Notes: generated by a model not told the origin, from the sequence alone. A stretch of 64,000 nucleotides of DNA from Haloarculaceae archaeon H-GB1-1 (GCA_029688825.1 JARUKX010000011.1:32468-96467); one strand, 5' to 3'; counted from the first letter of the stretch, positions 25,901 to 35,193 are shown. Numbers and translations are program-made.

Positions 25901-26281
25901 TTACCGCTGTCGGCCGGGACCCTGATCGAACGGTGACGGCCCCATCCGCGATTGCCCCTGTGGCCCCTGTGGCGGCATCCCCTGCGGCTGTGTCGGCGGT
26001 TGTCCCTGTGGGGCAAGCCCCGACGAGATTCCTCCCGGGCCGGGTTCACGTTGGGGGACCTGCTGCCCGATGCCACCGGGCCCACCCGGTTCCTCGGGGA
26101 GGACGTACTTGAGTTCCTGGAGCGGGACGAACCCGGTCGCCTCAGGCTCGCGCTCGTCCTCCTCTTCCCTGCTCCCGCGGGACTCGTCGTACAGGAGCAC
26201 CCCGGAATCGATGGCCTCGAACGATTCACACGTCAGTGTCGTGCCGTCCGTACAGATGACTTTCATGGTGTCAACACTCAC
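25901..26281 (-). CDS. small protein with Gly/Pro/Gln-rich tail
   Basis: 126 residues. Residues 6-63 form a small folded part: MKVICTDGTTLTCESFEAID, LLYDESR and GFVPLQELKYVLPEE, a beta-rich unit like many conserved haloarchaeal small proteins. From residue 64 on it is Gly/Pro/Gln-rich (QGQPPTQPQGMPPQGPQGQ). It starts at Met 1 (26281) or Met 6 (26266). It is convergent with dps and continues the low-complexity tail theme, but with a Gly/Pro bias. Confidence 0.65.
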   Translation of the reverse strand: MSVDTMKVICTDGTTLTCESFEAIDSGVLLYDESRGSREEEDEREPEATGFVPLQELKYVLPEEPGGPGGIGQQVPQREPGPGGISSGLAPQGQPPTQPQGMPPQGPQGQSRMGPSPFDQGPGRQR

Positions 26282-26367
26282 AGAATTTGCCGTGCATACA
26301 CATAATGGTACGGCCCGAGTCCCACGAACGGACGACAGAGGACGGCCGTCGGCGATTCCCAGCGAGC

Positions 26368-26616
26368 TCAGTCGGCAGGATACGACCCGTCGAGTCTCGA
26401 CACGTGGAATCCGGCCAGATGATAGTTCGTCGCGAGAACCGAGAACACCACCATCATCGCGGCCACGACGCCGACGACGAATATGTCACTACCGTGAACG
26501 TACGCGTTGATAAGCTGTGCCAGCGCGACGAGCAGGGGACCCACCGTGAACACCGCCGTCCGGACCGGAAGCGATCTTGCCATCCGGAGGAACTGGTCAC
26601 CTTTCGAGGATTGCAT
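26368..26616 (-). CDS. small two-helix membrane protein
   Basis: 82 residues with two transmembrane segments (AVFTVGPLLVALAQLINAYV; IFVVGVVAAMMVVFSVLATN). Start at 26616, with a basic N-terminus MQSSKGDQFLRMARSLPVR. No family recognised. Confidence 0.65.
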   Translation of the reverse strand: MQSSKGDQFLRMARSLPVRTAVFTVGPLLVALAQLINAYVHGSDIFVVGVVAAMMVVFSVLATNYHLAGFHVSRLDGSYPAD

Positions 26617-26973
26617 TAAGATGACCTTTCGAGAGCGCTCGCATAGTCTTGTCGGTGCAGCGGAGCAAACGGGCGGAGGATACTGAGCGCGGCGAGGCGT
26701 CGCGGGGTCTGCTCGTTCACATCGGCTTACTAACGCGGTATTGGGGTCACTCCCCCACACGACGTGGATCTCGGGCGGAACCGGACCGCATTTCGATTCC
26801 GGTCAGTTCGCTGCCGATTCGGTGGGGCGACGCCGCGGTTCGGGGCACCGAACGACCGCTCGGCACGTCGCCCACAGTACTCCAGTCAGTCGGTTCCGAG
26901 GGGAAGGTTTAGGGCTGTCTACGACATACCGTCCCCAATCACACGGAGCGGGGAGAGGTGCCCCGGAACACAC
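26617..26973. other. 357-bp intergenic, no gene seen
   Basis: Divergent promoter region between the two-helix membrane gene and the SWIM-type gene. Frames here look non-coding. No clear palindrome noticed. Confidence 0.4.
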
Positions 26974-27627
26974 ATGACGCCTTCCCGAATCACACCAGCG
27001 TCACACGACGATGCGAGCGCGTTCGACGACGAACTCGACGAGACATCCAGACGGGCCTGGACGGAAGCGATGTCCGTCCGACCGTTCGGTGACTCGTATC
27101 TCGTCGACGCCGAGGACGGGACGCACTTCGTCTCGCTCGGCGAGAGCAACTGTTCCTGCGACGCCGCAAACGACCCGTGCAAGCACATCCGTCGAGTCGC
27201 GATCGAGATCAACATCGGTCGGCTTCCGCCGCCGGACGGGCGGACGGTCGAATGCCCCGGCTGTGGCGACGACGTCCCAATCTCGGCGGCACAGGAATCG
27301 CCGACTCTCTGTCGGGATTGTGACCTCCAGCCCGGCGACCTCGTCGTCGACGCCGAAGGGTCCCCGGAGACGCCACTCATCGTCGTCTCTTCGCCGGGGC
27401 CGCCAGCCGAACTGGTCCCGGTCTCGGACGCCGAGTGTACCGTCGCGGACTACCCCGGCAACGGAGATTACGATTCGGAGGTCCCGGTCGTCGAGGTGAT
27501 CTATCCACAGGCCGTGTCAACTGACCGCCCGCCCCGGCGGTATCTCTTCCCCGTCACGCGACTCGCGAAGCCGACGAGCGATCACGACGGGTCGCTGTCT
27601 GGGTACTCGACCGCGGAGAACGACTGA
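26974..27627 (+). CDS. SWIM zinc-finger plus zinc-ribbon protein
   Basis: 217 residues. A SWIM-like CxC-x(n)-CxH motif is visible: NCSCDAANDPCKHIRRV, with the SWIM-typical strand YLVDAEDGTHFVSL before it. Next comes a zinc ribbon: VECPGCGDDVPI ... LCRDCDLQPGD. The C-terminal 90 residues are beta-rich and acidic. SWIM domains bind DNA or proteins, so a role in nucleic-acid transactions is possible. The start at 26974 excludes a basic upstream extension. Confidence 0.75.
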   Translation: MTPSRITPASHDDASAFDDELDETSRRAWTEAMSVRPFGDSYLVDAEDGTHFVSLGESNCSCDAANDPCKHIRRVAIEINIGRLPPPDGRTVECPGCGDDVPISAAQESPTLCRDCDLQPGDLVVDAEGSPETPLIVVSSPGPPAELVPVSDAECTVADYPGNGDYDSEVPVVEVIYPQAVSTDRPPRRYLFPVTRLAKPTSDHDGSLSGYSTAEND

Positions 27628-27702
27628 CGACCGCGGCTGCGGACCGACGCTCGGACGCGCGACCCACCACACGACGAGAGAAAATAGCGACTGGGTTCGG
27701 AG

Positions 27703-28170
27703 TTACGTTCGAGCGGGGGTCATCGCGCGCGTCTCGCGAGCTTCGTTCGCGCTGTAGGCGCCGAGGCCGAGTGCGAGGACGCCGACGATGATGTCGTTCC
27801 AGAACTCGAGGTCACCAACCACGGCACCCGTGCCAGCGGTCTGGCCGAGAACGAACGGCGTAACGATCATCCAGAGGCCCAACAAGGCGACGAAGACGCC
27901 CGCTGCGACGCTTCCAGCCCGTTCGTTCGCGCGTCGGTTGTAGTTGTATCCGCCGAGGACGACGAGCGCGATGCCGACGATGACGTCACTCCAGAAGTTC
28001 CCGCCGACAGGATTGAACGCCAATACCTGGACGAGCAGCCACAGTCCGAGGACCGCGATGAGTCCAGATACCCACTTTCCCCGTTCGCTCGGGTTCTCTC
28101 TGTAGTCATGTTCGACGTGCTCTTCCGATACCTCTACCTCTCGCCGCTCGTACTTGTCAGTGTCACTCAT
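27703..28170 (-). CDS. SPW-repeat membrane protein
   Basis: 155 residues with two copies of a two-helix unit containing the SPW-like signature: NFWSDVIVGIALVVLGGYN and EFWNDIIVGVLALGLGAYSA, each preceded by a helix (WVSGLIAVLGLWLLVQVLAF; VFVALLGLWMIVTPFVLG). This fits the SPW repeat family. The N-terminal 30 residues are acidic and cytoplasmic. Function unknown. Convergent with the SWIM-type gene. Confidence 0.85.
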   Translation of the reverse strand: MSDTDKYERREVEVSEEHVEHDYRENPSERGKWVSGLIAVLGLWLLVQVLAFNPVGGNFWSDVIVGIALVVLGGYNYNRRANERAGSVAAGVFVALLGLWMIVTPFVLGQTAGTGAVVGDLEFWNDIIVGVLALGLGAYSANEARETRAMTPART

Positions 28171-28429
28171 GATCCAGCAGTTGGGACTACCCCCTCCAGA
28201 CGTTTATATGAGCCGACCGTTCACCGGAACAGTTCACGGAAAGACCAGCCTAGCGACGTCGGAGGGTCACGCCAGTGCGTTTGCCGACCGACCGACCGTC
28301 GGGCGGACCGCGGCATCGGACGGTGGCGGGTCAGTCCGGACGAACACGGAGCGTCGTGACGAATCCGTTTTCGCCCGCAAGCGAACCGTTTTACGCCCGG
28401 CAACGCCTACATTACCCTGAACGCCACCA

Positions 28430-29479
28430 GTGACCGACTCCACAACTGAACAGCCCGGGCTCGCGGACGACTCCTCCGAGAGCGGGCCGACAGCAGGCAG
28501 ATTCTCGACGTCGAGTTCCGTCTCACGAAGCGATGGGGCCGGCGACCGAGCAGCGCACTGGCTCCTCCTCTCCGGCAATCGAATGCTCGTCGCCGGCGGG
28601 ATCGTCGCCCTCGTCGTCGGGCTGTTCGGTATCGCGTACCGCTTCGGCCTCGTCGCGATCGGGTCGAACAGCCTCGCGGGGACGATGTTCGCCAGCGGCG
28701 TCGCGTCCGGGACGCTGACGTTGCTGACGGTGGCCCTGTCGATAAACCAACTCATCCTCTCGCGGGTCTTCGACTCACCGAACACGCTCCGTGACAAGCT
28801 CGAGGGCACGAAGACCCTCCGCAGTACCGTCGTCGAACACTCGTCTCGCCGACCTGCACCGAACGACCCGAGCACGTTCCTGTCGCTCATCGGGACCGCG
28901 CTCGAACGTCACGCGGCCGAACTGGACACCGCCCTCGGTGACGGTGGGGGACTGCGGGCGGACGAGGTCGACGCCTACGTCGATGGAATCCGCGAATACG
29001 GGCACGCTATCGACGCGCACGTCGATTCGGGTGACGACATCATCGACGTGCTCGACGTCATCCTCGGGACCGAATACGCCGAGAACATGACCGCGACCGA
29101 CGAGTTTCGGGTCGCACACGGTGACCGCCTCTCGCCGATGGCGAACGCCGAACTGGACGCCATCGAGGAACTGCTGGATGCAATCGCCATCACGCGGCAG
29201 TTCTTCAAGACGCTGGCGCTCCAGCAGGACTTCGGGCGACTCTCGCGGACCATCGCGTACTCCGGGTTGGCGGCGTTCTGTGCGACGGTGTTCATGTCGC
29301 TCCTCTACCTATCGAACGGGGTCACGATTCCTGTCCCGGTCCTGCCGGCGGTCTTCGCTGCGAGTCTGGCCGTTATCGTGACGCCGCTCGCGGTGTTCAT
29401 CGCGTACATCCTGCGGGCAGCGACGGTTGGGCGTCGGTCCGTCTCGGTCGGCCCGTTCGTCCCATCGAACTCAGAGTGA
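28430..29479 (+). CDS. four-helix membrane protein, family copy 2 of 3
   Basis: 349 residues from GTG 28430. Same plan as 23355-24377 and 29924-30970: two N-terminal helices (MLVAGGIVALVVGLFGIAYR; GTLTLLTVALSINQLILSRV), a long helical cytoplasmic part (LRDKLEGTKTLRSTVVEH), the motif FFKTLALQQDF, two more helices, and LRAATVGRRSVSVGPFVPSN at the end. A TATA-like TTTTAC stretch near 28388-28395 lies about 35 nt before the start. The N-terminal 55 residues are polar. Confidence 0.75.
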   Translation: MTDSTTEQPGLADDSSESGPTAGRFSTSSSVSRSDGAGDRAAHWLLLSGNRMLVAGGIVALVVGLFGIAYRFGLVAIGSNSLAGTMFASGVASGTLTLLTVALSINQLILSRVFDSPNTLRDKLEGTKTLRSTVVEHSSRRPAPNDPSTFLSLIGTALERHAAELDTALGDGGGLRADEVDAYVDGIREYGHAIDAHVDSGDDIIDVLDVILGTEYAENMTATDEFRVAHGDRLSPMANAELDAIEELLDAIAITRQFFKTLALQQDFGRLSRTIAYSGLAAFCATVFMSLLYLSNGVTIPVPVLPAVFAASLAVIVTPLAVFIAYILRAATVGRRSVSVGPFVPSNSE

Positions 29480-29573
29480 CCGCGGTAGCTGTGTCTCAGA
29501 TGCTCCGCCGACCGTCCTAAACTGGCGGACAGTCGTCGCTCCGAGTGGGACGTCCGGGATTCGCTCGGCGTGG

Positions 29574-29828
29574 TCAGGTCCGGCCTTCGTCGATCGAGAT
29601 GGCTCGGGCCGCGTAGTAGGTTAGAATCCCCAGCAGGAGGAATGGAAACAGCGTCAGGAAGTGAGCGAGGACGGCGGTGAACAGGTCGAATCCCCACGGC
29701 TGGAGGAGGATGAACATGCCGACGAAGAACACCAAGATACCCATCGGAATGAGATTGACCGTGACGTCCAGAAGGGTGTCCCTGTCCGCCCAGTCCCAGC
29801 GGCCGCTCCGAGACGGCTCGTTCGCCAT
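29574..29828 (-). CDS. small two-helix membrane protein (DUF6684-like)
   Basis: 84 residues. A polar N-terminus (MANEPSRSGRWDWADRDTLL) is followed by two helices: IPMGILVFFVGMFILLQPW and LAHFLTLFPFLLLGILTYYA, ending in AISIDEGRT. It resembles the haloarchaeal DUF6684 small membrane proteins. It starts at 29828, immediately upstream of the region converging with 28430-29479. Confidence 0.7.
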   Translation of the reverse strand: MANEPSRSGRWDWADRDTLLDVTVNLIPMGILVFFVGMFILLQPWGFDLFTAVLAHFLTLFPFLLLGILTYYAARAISIDEGRT

Positions 29829-29923
29829 ACTGGTTCTTTCGCCAGCGGAGCAAAGAAACCCGCCTTGCGATTGCAGGCGGCGGTTCGCACGGGTGCGGTC
29901 TACCACGACGGAGACCGACCGGC

Positions 29924-30970
29924 TCACTCCGACCCGTCGCCGGTCTCGCGTCCCGTCTCTCGCAGGATGAACGGCCCCATGGCGAGGGTCCGCCTCGCGA
30001 TGGTCGCGATGCGGAGGATGTACGACACCAGCAACACGAACGGCGTGATCGACAGCATCGCCGCACCGAGTACGAGCCAGAGGATGTTTCCGACGCCGAG
30101 GGTCACGCCGGGAAGGCTCCCCGCGGTGTCGAAGAACAGTATCATCGCGACGGCCGTCGTCAACGCCGGCATCGCGGTGTAGAGCATCGCTCGTGAGAGT
30201 CCGATGAGCTCCCACTGGAAGTACAGCGTCTTGAAGTGCTCGCGCGCAGGGCCGAACAGCTGGAGCTCGGTGAGAAGCGAGTCGAGACGGTCGGCGCTCT
30301 CGCTGGACAGGTCGTCGCCGGCGGCCGACCGCAGCCGGCGCGCTTCGTATATATTGTAGGAGTAGTTGAAGTCCAGGATGGCACTAATGACGTCGAAGGT
30401 ACCGAACTGTGCCCCGTCGAGCTTGCGCTCGACCTCGTTCACGTGGACGACGAGTTCGTCCGCGAAGTCCGCCACCGACCTCCCCTGCTCGTCGTGTACC
30501 CGAGCGTCGGCGGCCGTCGAAAGTGCCGCTGCATCGTCACGCATCGAGTCCAGCAGTGCCCGGAAGAACGAGGCGGGGTCGACCGGGCTGACGTCCTCGT
30601 CCATGTGGGACTCGACGTCGTTGCGGAAGTCCAGGGCGTCCTCCATGCGATTGCGCTGGTCCCCGACAGCCCCCAGTTCCTGCGAGAGGACGAGCTGATT
30701 GATCGTCACGACGAGCGTGACGCCGGTGATGATCGCCGTGACCATGCCCTGGAAGAGCGTCTCGACGGGATCCTTCGACCCCTGCGTGATGGGGAGCGGC
30801 TCGGGGTCCAGCATCCCGACCACCAGCAGGACGACGAAGATACCGACCAGGAGAAGTCCGGCCACGACCCAGCGGTTCGCCTCCATCAAGAGCCAGAGCG
30901 TGACTCCGTTCTCGGACGCCCGGCCGCGCATCGTGTCGGCCGGCTCCGAGCGCCGACGCTGGTCTGACAT
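29924..30970 (-). CDS. four-helix membrane protein, family copy 3 of 3
   Basis: 348 residues. Helices near residues 33-52 and 75-98 (VVAGLLLVGIFVVLLVVGML; MVTAIITGVTLVVTINQLVL), then LSQELGAVGDQRNRMEDALD, a helical cytoplasmic region, REHFKTLYFQ, two last helices and LRIATIARRTLAMGPFILRE. It is closest to copy 1 (shared QRNR, FKTLY and GPF motifs). It lies 76 nt downstream of the uracil-DNA glycosylase gene on the same strand. Confidence 0.75.
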   Translation of the reverse strand: MSDQRRRSEPADTMRGRASENGVTLWLLMEANRWVVAGLLLVGIFVVLLVVGMLDPEPLPITQGSKDPVETLFQGMVTAIITGVTLVVTINQLVLSQELGAVGDQRNRMEDALDFRNDVESHMDEDVSPVDPASFFRALLDSMRDDAAALSTAADARVHDEQGRSVADFADELVVHVNEVERKLDGAQFGTFDVISAILDFNYSYNIYEARRLRSAAGDDLSSESADRLDSLLTELQLFGPAREHFKTLYFQWELIGLSRAMLYTAMPALTTAVAMILFFDTAGSLPGVTLGVGNILWLVLGAAMLSITPFVLLVSYILRIATIARRTLAMGPFILRETGRETGDGSE

Positions 30971-31046
30971 GTGCCTCTCGTTTCACGTCCCCGTCCTATC
31001 AGCGTTCCCGTGGCGCGGGGTCGACGCAGGAGCGTGTTCGGTCACG

Positions 31047-31595
31047 TCAGGAATCCGCACCCAGGTCGGCGGCGACCCTGAGGTCACGTTCGAGCATCGG
31101 CGTGATGGAATCGTCGTAGAACGTCGCAGCCGGGTGGAACGTCGGCAGGACGAGGTGGTCGTCGACCTCGTACGTCCGTCCGCGGAGTTCGGACAGCGGC
31201 CCGGATTCGCCGAGGAGTTCCCGGCTCGCGAACGCGCCGAGACAGACGACGACGGCCGGATCGACCCGTTCGAGTTCGGCGTCGAGCAGCGGTCGCCAGG
31301 CGTCCATCTCCTCGCGAGTCGGGTCGCGGTTCTCCGGTGACCGGACCTTCACGAGGTTCGTGAGGTACACGTCGTCCCGGTCGATGCCGACCTCGTCGAG
31401 GAACCCGTCGAGTCGTCGGCCCGCCGGCCCGACGAACGGCTGGCCCTGTTCGACCTCCTCGCTACCGGGAGCCTCGCCGACGAAGACGACCGCCGCGTCC
31501 CACCGTCCCGCGCCGGGAACGAACCGCGATTCGTCACGAAATCGCTCGGGGACCGCCCGGAGTTGCTCGGCGAACGCCGATTCGAAGTCCTCCAT
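31047..31595 (-). CDS. uracil-DNA glycosylase superfamily protein (family 4/5-like)
   Basis: 182 residues. Motif I is GEAPGSEEVEQGQPFVGPAG (about 40-59), then YLTNLVKVRSPENRDPT for DNA contact, and PTFHPAATFY (151-160) as the late motif. It removes uracil from DNA or is a close relative. The four Cys that hold the 4Fe-4S cluster in typical family-4 enzymes are absent: only one Cys (VVCLG) is seen, and the N-terminal CxxC position is occupied by non-Cys residues. An extended frame upstream is an out-of-frame artefact; the start at 31595 precedes the domain. Confidence 0.8.
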   Translation of the reverse strand: MEDFESAFAEQLRAVPERFRDESRFVPGAGRWDAAVVFVGEAPGSEEVEQGQPFVGPAGRRLDGFLDEVGIDRDDVYLTNLVKVRSPENRDPTREEMDAWRPLLDAELERVDPAVVVCLGAFASRELLGESGPLSELRGRTYEVDDHLVLPTFHPAATFYDDSITPMLERDLRVAADLGADS

Positions 31596-31724
31596 ATCGG
31601 ACGTTGGGTGCCAACACGGAACGGGTTTTCGTCCGTCACCTGGTCGACGACGCCGAAATTGCGGCGACAGCGTGCCTGCAGGTGCAACCAGAATAGACTC
31701 GTCAGAACCAGCCGTAGACGTCCC

Positions 31725-32669
31725 GTGCCCGAACTCGGATACGCCCTCTCCAGCGAGGAGCACGGTCCCGACGATCTCGTCGACTACGCGGTCCGCGCCG
31801 AGTCGGTCGGCTTCGAACACGCACTGCTCTCCGATCACTACCACCCGTGGGTCCGACGGCAGGGCGAGTCCCCGTTCGTCTGGAGCACCCTCGGTGGCAT
31901 CGCTCGCGAGACAGAGTCGCTCCAGGTCGGGACGGGCGTCACCTGCCCCATCAAACGACTGCACCCGGCGCTGGTCGCGCAGGCGTCGGCGACGGCCGCC
32001 AGCATGTTCGACGACCGGTTCTTCCTCGGCGTGGGCACCGGCGAGAACCTGAACGAGCACGTCGTCGGCGGCCGGTGGCCCCCGCATCCCGAACGGCTGG
32101 CCATGCTGGAGGAAGCCGTCGGAATCATCCGCGACCTCTGGACTGGCGAGGAGCGGTCCCACCACGGCGAGTACTTCGACGTGGAGAACGCGACGCTGTT
32201 CACCGTCCCGGACGAGACGCCACCCCTGTACGTCGCGGCGGGCGGGGAGACGACGGCCGCCGTCGTGGACGACCTCGGTGACGGACTCATCGGGACCGCG
32301 CCGGACGAATCGCTCCTCGACGCGTACGACGGTGACGGCCCCAGATACGGTCAGGTGACCGTCTGCTGGGCCGAGACCGACGCCGAAGCGCGGCGGCAGG
32401 CTCACGAGCACTGGCCGAACGTCGCGACCCCGGGTTCGCTCGGACAGGAACTGCGGACGCCAGCCCACTTCGAGCAGGTGGCCGAGTTGATCTCGGAGGA
32501 CGACGTCGCGGGGTCGATGACCTGCAGCGCCGACGCCGACGACCACGTCGATGCCATTCAACTGTTCGCGGACGCCGGCTACGACCACGTCTACGTCCAC
32601 CAGGTCGGCCCGAACCAGGACGGGTTCTTCGACTTCTACGAGGAGGAGGTCCTCCCGTCGTTCTCGTAA
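31725..32669 (+). CDS. LLM-class F420-dependent oxidoreductase (G6PDH-related)
   Basis: 314 residues from GTG 31725. The luciferase-like TIM barrel of F420-dependent enzymes: ELGYALSSEEHGPDDLVDYA, LLSDHYHPWVRRQGESPFVW, VGTGVTCPIKRLHPALVAQA and FLGVGTGENLNEHVVGGRWP. These fit the archaeal group related to F420-dependent glucose-6-phosphate dehydrogenase (TIGR03557 type). It uses deazaflavin F420, and the substrate cannot be fixed. It is divergent from the glycosylase and 56 nt upstream of the zinc-ribbon gene at 32726. Confidence 0.85.
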   Translation: MPELGYALSSEEHGPDDLVDYAVRAESVGFEHALLSDHYHPWVRRQGESPFVWSTLGGIARETESLQVGTGVTCPIKRLHPALVAQASATAASMFDDRFFLGVGTGENLNEHVVGGRWPPHPERLAMLEEAVGIIRDLWTGEERSHHGEYFDVENATLFTVPDETPPLYVAAGGETTAAVVDDLGDGLIGTAPDESLLDAYDGDGPRYGQVTVCWAETDAEARRQAHEHWPNVATPGSLGQELRTPAHFEQVAELISEDDVAGSMTCSADADDHVDAIQLFADAGYDHVYVHQVGPNQDGFFDFYEEEVLPSFS

Positions 32670-32725
32670 TCGTGACTCGCTGTCGCGTGCCCACTGTTTT
32701 CTGCGGCGGGACCGAAGGGTGAGGT

Positions 32726-33064
32726 ATGAGCGGCAGAGGTGAGACCCCAACCGAAGAAGCCGAGGAACCTGTCGAAGAAGCAGCCCCGGAGCTAGCGTTC
32801 GGCCAGACGCTCTACGACGAGGACGGCCGACCCGTCGGCGTCGTCCGTGGCATGGAGACCGGCGGCGCATTCTTGACGACCCGCGAGGGCGTCGAGATGC
32901 TGAGCGTCGAGCACGCCCGGTCGGGCCACGCGTTCGGCGAGGCCGAACTGATGTGGCGGTGTACCAACTGTGGCGAGATGGGCGACATCGAGGGCGGACT
33001 TCCCGAGACGTGCCCGAACTGTGGCGTCGAGCGCGAGGACCTGATGTACTGGACCGAGGACTGA
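32726..33064 (+). CDS. DUF7130 rubredoxin/zinc-ribbon-like protein
   Basis: 112 residues. N-terminal part: LAFGQTLYDEDGRPVGVVRG and AFLTTREGVEML, a small beta domain. C-terminal ribbon: MWRCTNCGEMGDIEGG ... CPNCGVEREDLMYWTED, with two CxxC pairs for zinc or iron. This matches haloarchaeal DUF7130. It lies between an F420 oxidoreductase and a FAD/Rieske oxidoreductase, all on the plus strand, so a redox partner role is possible. Confidence 0.8.
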   Translation: MSGRGETPTEEAEEPVEEAAPELAFGQTLYDEDGRPVGVVRGMETGGAFLTTREGVEMLSVEHARSGHAFGEAELMWRCTNCGEMGDIEGGLPETCPNCGVEREDLMYWTED

Positions 33065-33144
33065 CCACGAGGCCCAGCAGGTGCCGGGCGAACGCTCAGG
33101 GCCGTCCCGAGCCATAGCCTCCGTAGCGACCGCTTCCTGTTCCC

Positions 33145-34731
33145 ATGACCACCGACCACTCCGACTTCGACGCGACCGCCGGCGTCCACGAATCGCTCTG
33201 GATAGACACCTCCGACAGGACGACGTACGACTCGCTCGACGGTGATCGCCGGGTGGACGTCGCTGTCGTCGGCGGCGGCATCGCCGGCGTGTCGACCGCG
33301 TTCGAACTGGAGGAGGCGGGCCAGACCGTCGCGCTGCTGGAGCGCGACCGCATCCTCGACGGCACTACCGGACGGACCACGGCGAAGGTCACGTCGCTGC
33401 ACGGACTCGTGTACGACCACCTGCTCAATCACTTCGGGGTCGAGAAGGCCAAACAGTACGCGGACGCGAACCAATGGGCGATCGACGCCATCGAGGACCG
33501 CGTCGAGGCCTTCGACGTCGACTGCGGGTTCGAGCGAGCGCCCGCCACCACGTACGTCGAACCGGGAGAGGACCGGCAGCCAGTCCGCAGAGAAGCCGAG
33601 GCGGCCCGCCGACTCGGTCTCCCGGTCAGGTACGAGGAAGACACCGAACTCCCGTACGACGTCCACGCGGCGGTCACGTTCGACGAGCAGGCCCACTTCC
33701 ATCCCCGGAGGTACCTGCTCGCCCTCACCGAGGAACTCGCAGCCGGTGCCAGCGACGTCTACGAGAACACGACCGTGCAGAACGTCGACGGCGGTACTCC
33801 GTGTCGGGTCGAGACGGACCACGGGACCGTCACCGCCGACGCCGTCGTCGTGGCCTCGCACTTCCCGGTCGTCGACGACGCGTTCTACTTCGCACGGCTC
33901 TCTCCCAAACGCTCGTACGTGCTCGCTGCCTCCCTCGACGACCCGACGCCGGACGGGATGTACTACGACCCGACGGAGCCGTACTTCTCGATCCGTCCCC
34001 ACGCGGGCGACGACTCGCTCGTCCTCTTCGGCGGGCAGAACCACCGCACCGGCCACGGCGGGAGCACGCGTGAGCGTTACCGCGCACTGGAGCGACAGGT
34101 GCGGAACCGGTTCGCCGTCGACGACGTCGAGTACCGCTGGTCGACCCAGGACTACGTCTCCGTCGACCACGTCCCGTTCGTGGGCTCGCTCGCGCCGCAG
34201 GACCCGAACGTCTACGTCGCGACGGGCTTCGGTGGCTGGGGAATGACCAACGCCACCGCCGCCGGAAAGGTCCTGGCCGACGAGATACGGGACCGCGAGA
34301 ACCCCTGGTCGAAGGTGTATCGACCGACGCGGTTCAACCTCGGCGCGTCGAAATCGGACCTGTACTCGCACAACAAACACGCGATGACCCACATGGTCGA
34401 GGACTACGTCGAGCAGCGACCGGAACTCGACCTGTCAGCGGTCCAGCCGGGCGACGGCAGAGTCTTCGAGGGAGAGACTGGAGAGGACCCGGTCGCGGTC
34501 TATCGCGACGACGACGGCGAGGTACATGCCGTCTCGGCCGCCTGCACCCACATGGGCTGTCTCGTCACGTGGAACGACGGCGACACCTCCTGGGACTGTC
34601 CCTGTCACGGGTCGCGCTTCGACGTCGACGGCTCCGTCCTCGACACGCCGGCCATCGGAGACCTGGCGGAACTCGACGTCGGGCGACGACCTCGTATCGA
34701 GACACCGGAATCCCCCGGCGAGCAGCAGTGA
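33145..34731 (+). CDS. FAD-dependent oxidoreductase with C-terminal Rieske domain
   Basis: 528 residues. Residues 30-400 are a DadA/GlpD-like flavin domain with DVAVVGGGIAGVSTAFELEE as the FAD-binding glycine motif and a C-terminal FAD contact GFGGWGMTNATAAGKVL. Residues 420-515 are a Rieske [2Fe-2S] domain: C467 and H469 (CTHMGC), C485 and H488 (CPCHGSRF), with extra Cys 472 and 487 as in bc1-type Rieske proteins. No signal peptide, so cytosolic. This fusion occurs in other archaea and bacteria. The substrate is unknown. Confidence 0.9.
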   Translation: MTTDHSDFDATAGVHESLWIDTSDRTTYDSLDGDRRVDVAVVGGGIAGVSTAFELEEAGQTVALLERDRILDGTTGRTTAKVTSLHGLVYDHLLNHFGVEKAKQYADANQWAIDAIEDRVEAFDVDCGFERAPATTYVEPGEDRQPVRREAEAARRLGLPVRYEEDTELPYDVHAAVTFDEQAHFHPRRYLLALTEELAAGASDVYENTTVQNVDGGTPCRVETDHGTVTADAVVVASHFPVVDDAFYFARLSPKRSYVLAASLDDPTPDGMYYDPTEPYFSIRPHAGDDSLVLFGGQNHRTGHGGSTRERYRALERQVRNRFAVDDVEYRWSTQDYVSVDHVPFVGSLAPQDPNVYVATGFGGWGMTNATAAGKVLADEIRDRENPWSKVYRPTRFNLGASKSDLYSHNKHAMTHMVEDYVEQRPELDLSAVQPGDGRVFEGETGEDPVAVYRDDDGEVHAVSAACTHMGCLVTWNDGDTSWDCPCHGSRFDVDGSVLDTPAIGDLAELDVGRRPRIETPESPGEQQ

Positions 34732-34923
34732 GCGCGGCGTCGGTCACTACTCGCGTGTCGTTGTCTCGGTGGCTGGTATCGCGGTGTCGGCCGCTCGGCG
34801 TTGGGGGAGATGGTTTAACCAACACCAGCGTTTCCGTCGCCGTCGTGTTGGTTAAGACGATGAGAGAGCGACGGTCCGTCCCGCCGACCAACTGTTTTCC
34901 CTATCGGTTCCCAACGGTCACGT

Positions 34924-35193
34924 ATGCCCGCGACTCCCGATCCGATAGCCGTGGCGACCGAGGACGAGTACGTCCACGTCAGGTACCGCGACCCGGACAT
35001 CTTCGATACGATTCGGACGCCGGACTGGGCGGACCGGGTCTCCGACTCCGTCACGGAGGGCAGCGAGGTCCGGATGGGTCACCGGGCAGAGACAGACGAC
35101 TGGGTCGTCCAGTCCGTCCTCCTCCCGACGAACCTCGGCGAACAGCAAGCACGCGCCGCGGCCGACGAGATCGTCCGGAAGATAGAGGAGTGA
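34924..35193 (+). CDS. small conserved-looking haloarchaeal protein
   Basis: 89 residues, acidic. Strands at IAVATEDEYVHVRYRDPDIF are followed by DTIRTPDWADRVSDSVTEGS and WVVQSVLLPTNLGEQQARAA, then a final helix ending EIVRKIEE. The pattern suggests a small alpha/beta fold. No family recognised. It stands alone between long non-coding stretches. Confidence 0.65.
   Translation: MPATPDPIAVATEDEYVHVRYRDPDIFDTIRTPDWADRVSDSVTEGSEVRMGHRAETDDWVVQSVLLPTNLGEQQARAAADEIVRKIEE

Noticed and set aside
31047..33068. A 673-codon frame extending the uracil-DNA glycosylase over the F420 oxidoreductase and the DUF7130 gene
   Set aside because: The upstream part is antisense to two well-supported genes and has Arg/Ser-rich, non-haloarchaeal composition. 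The enzyme starts at 31595.
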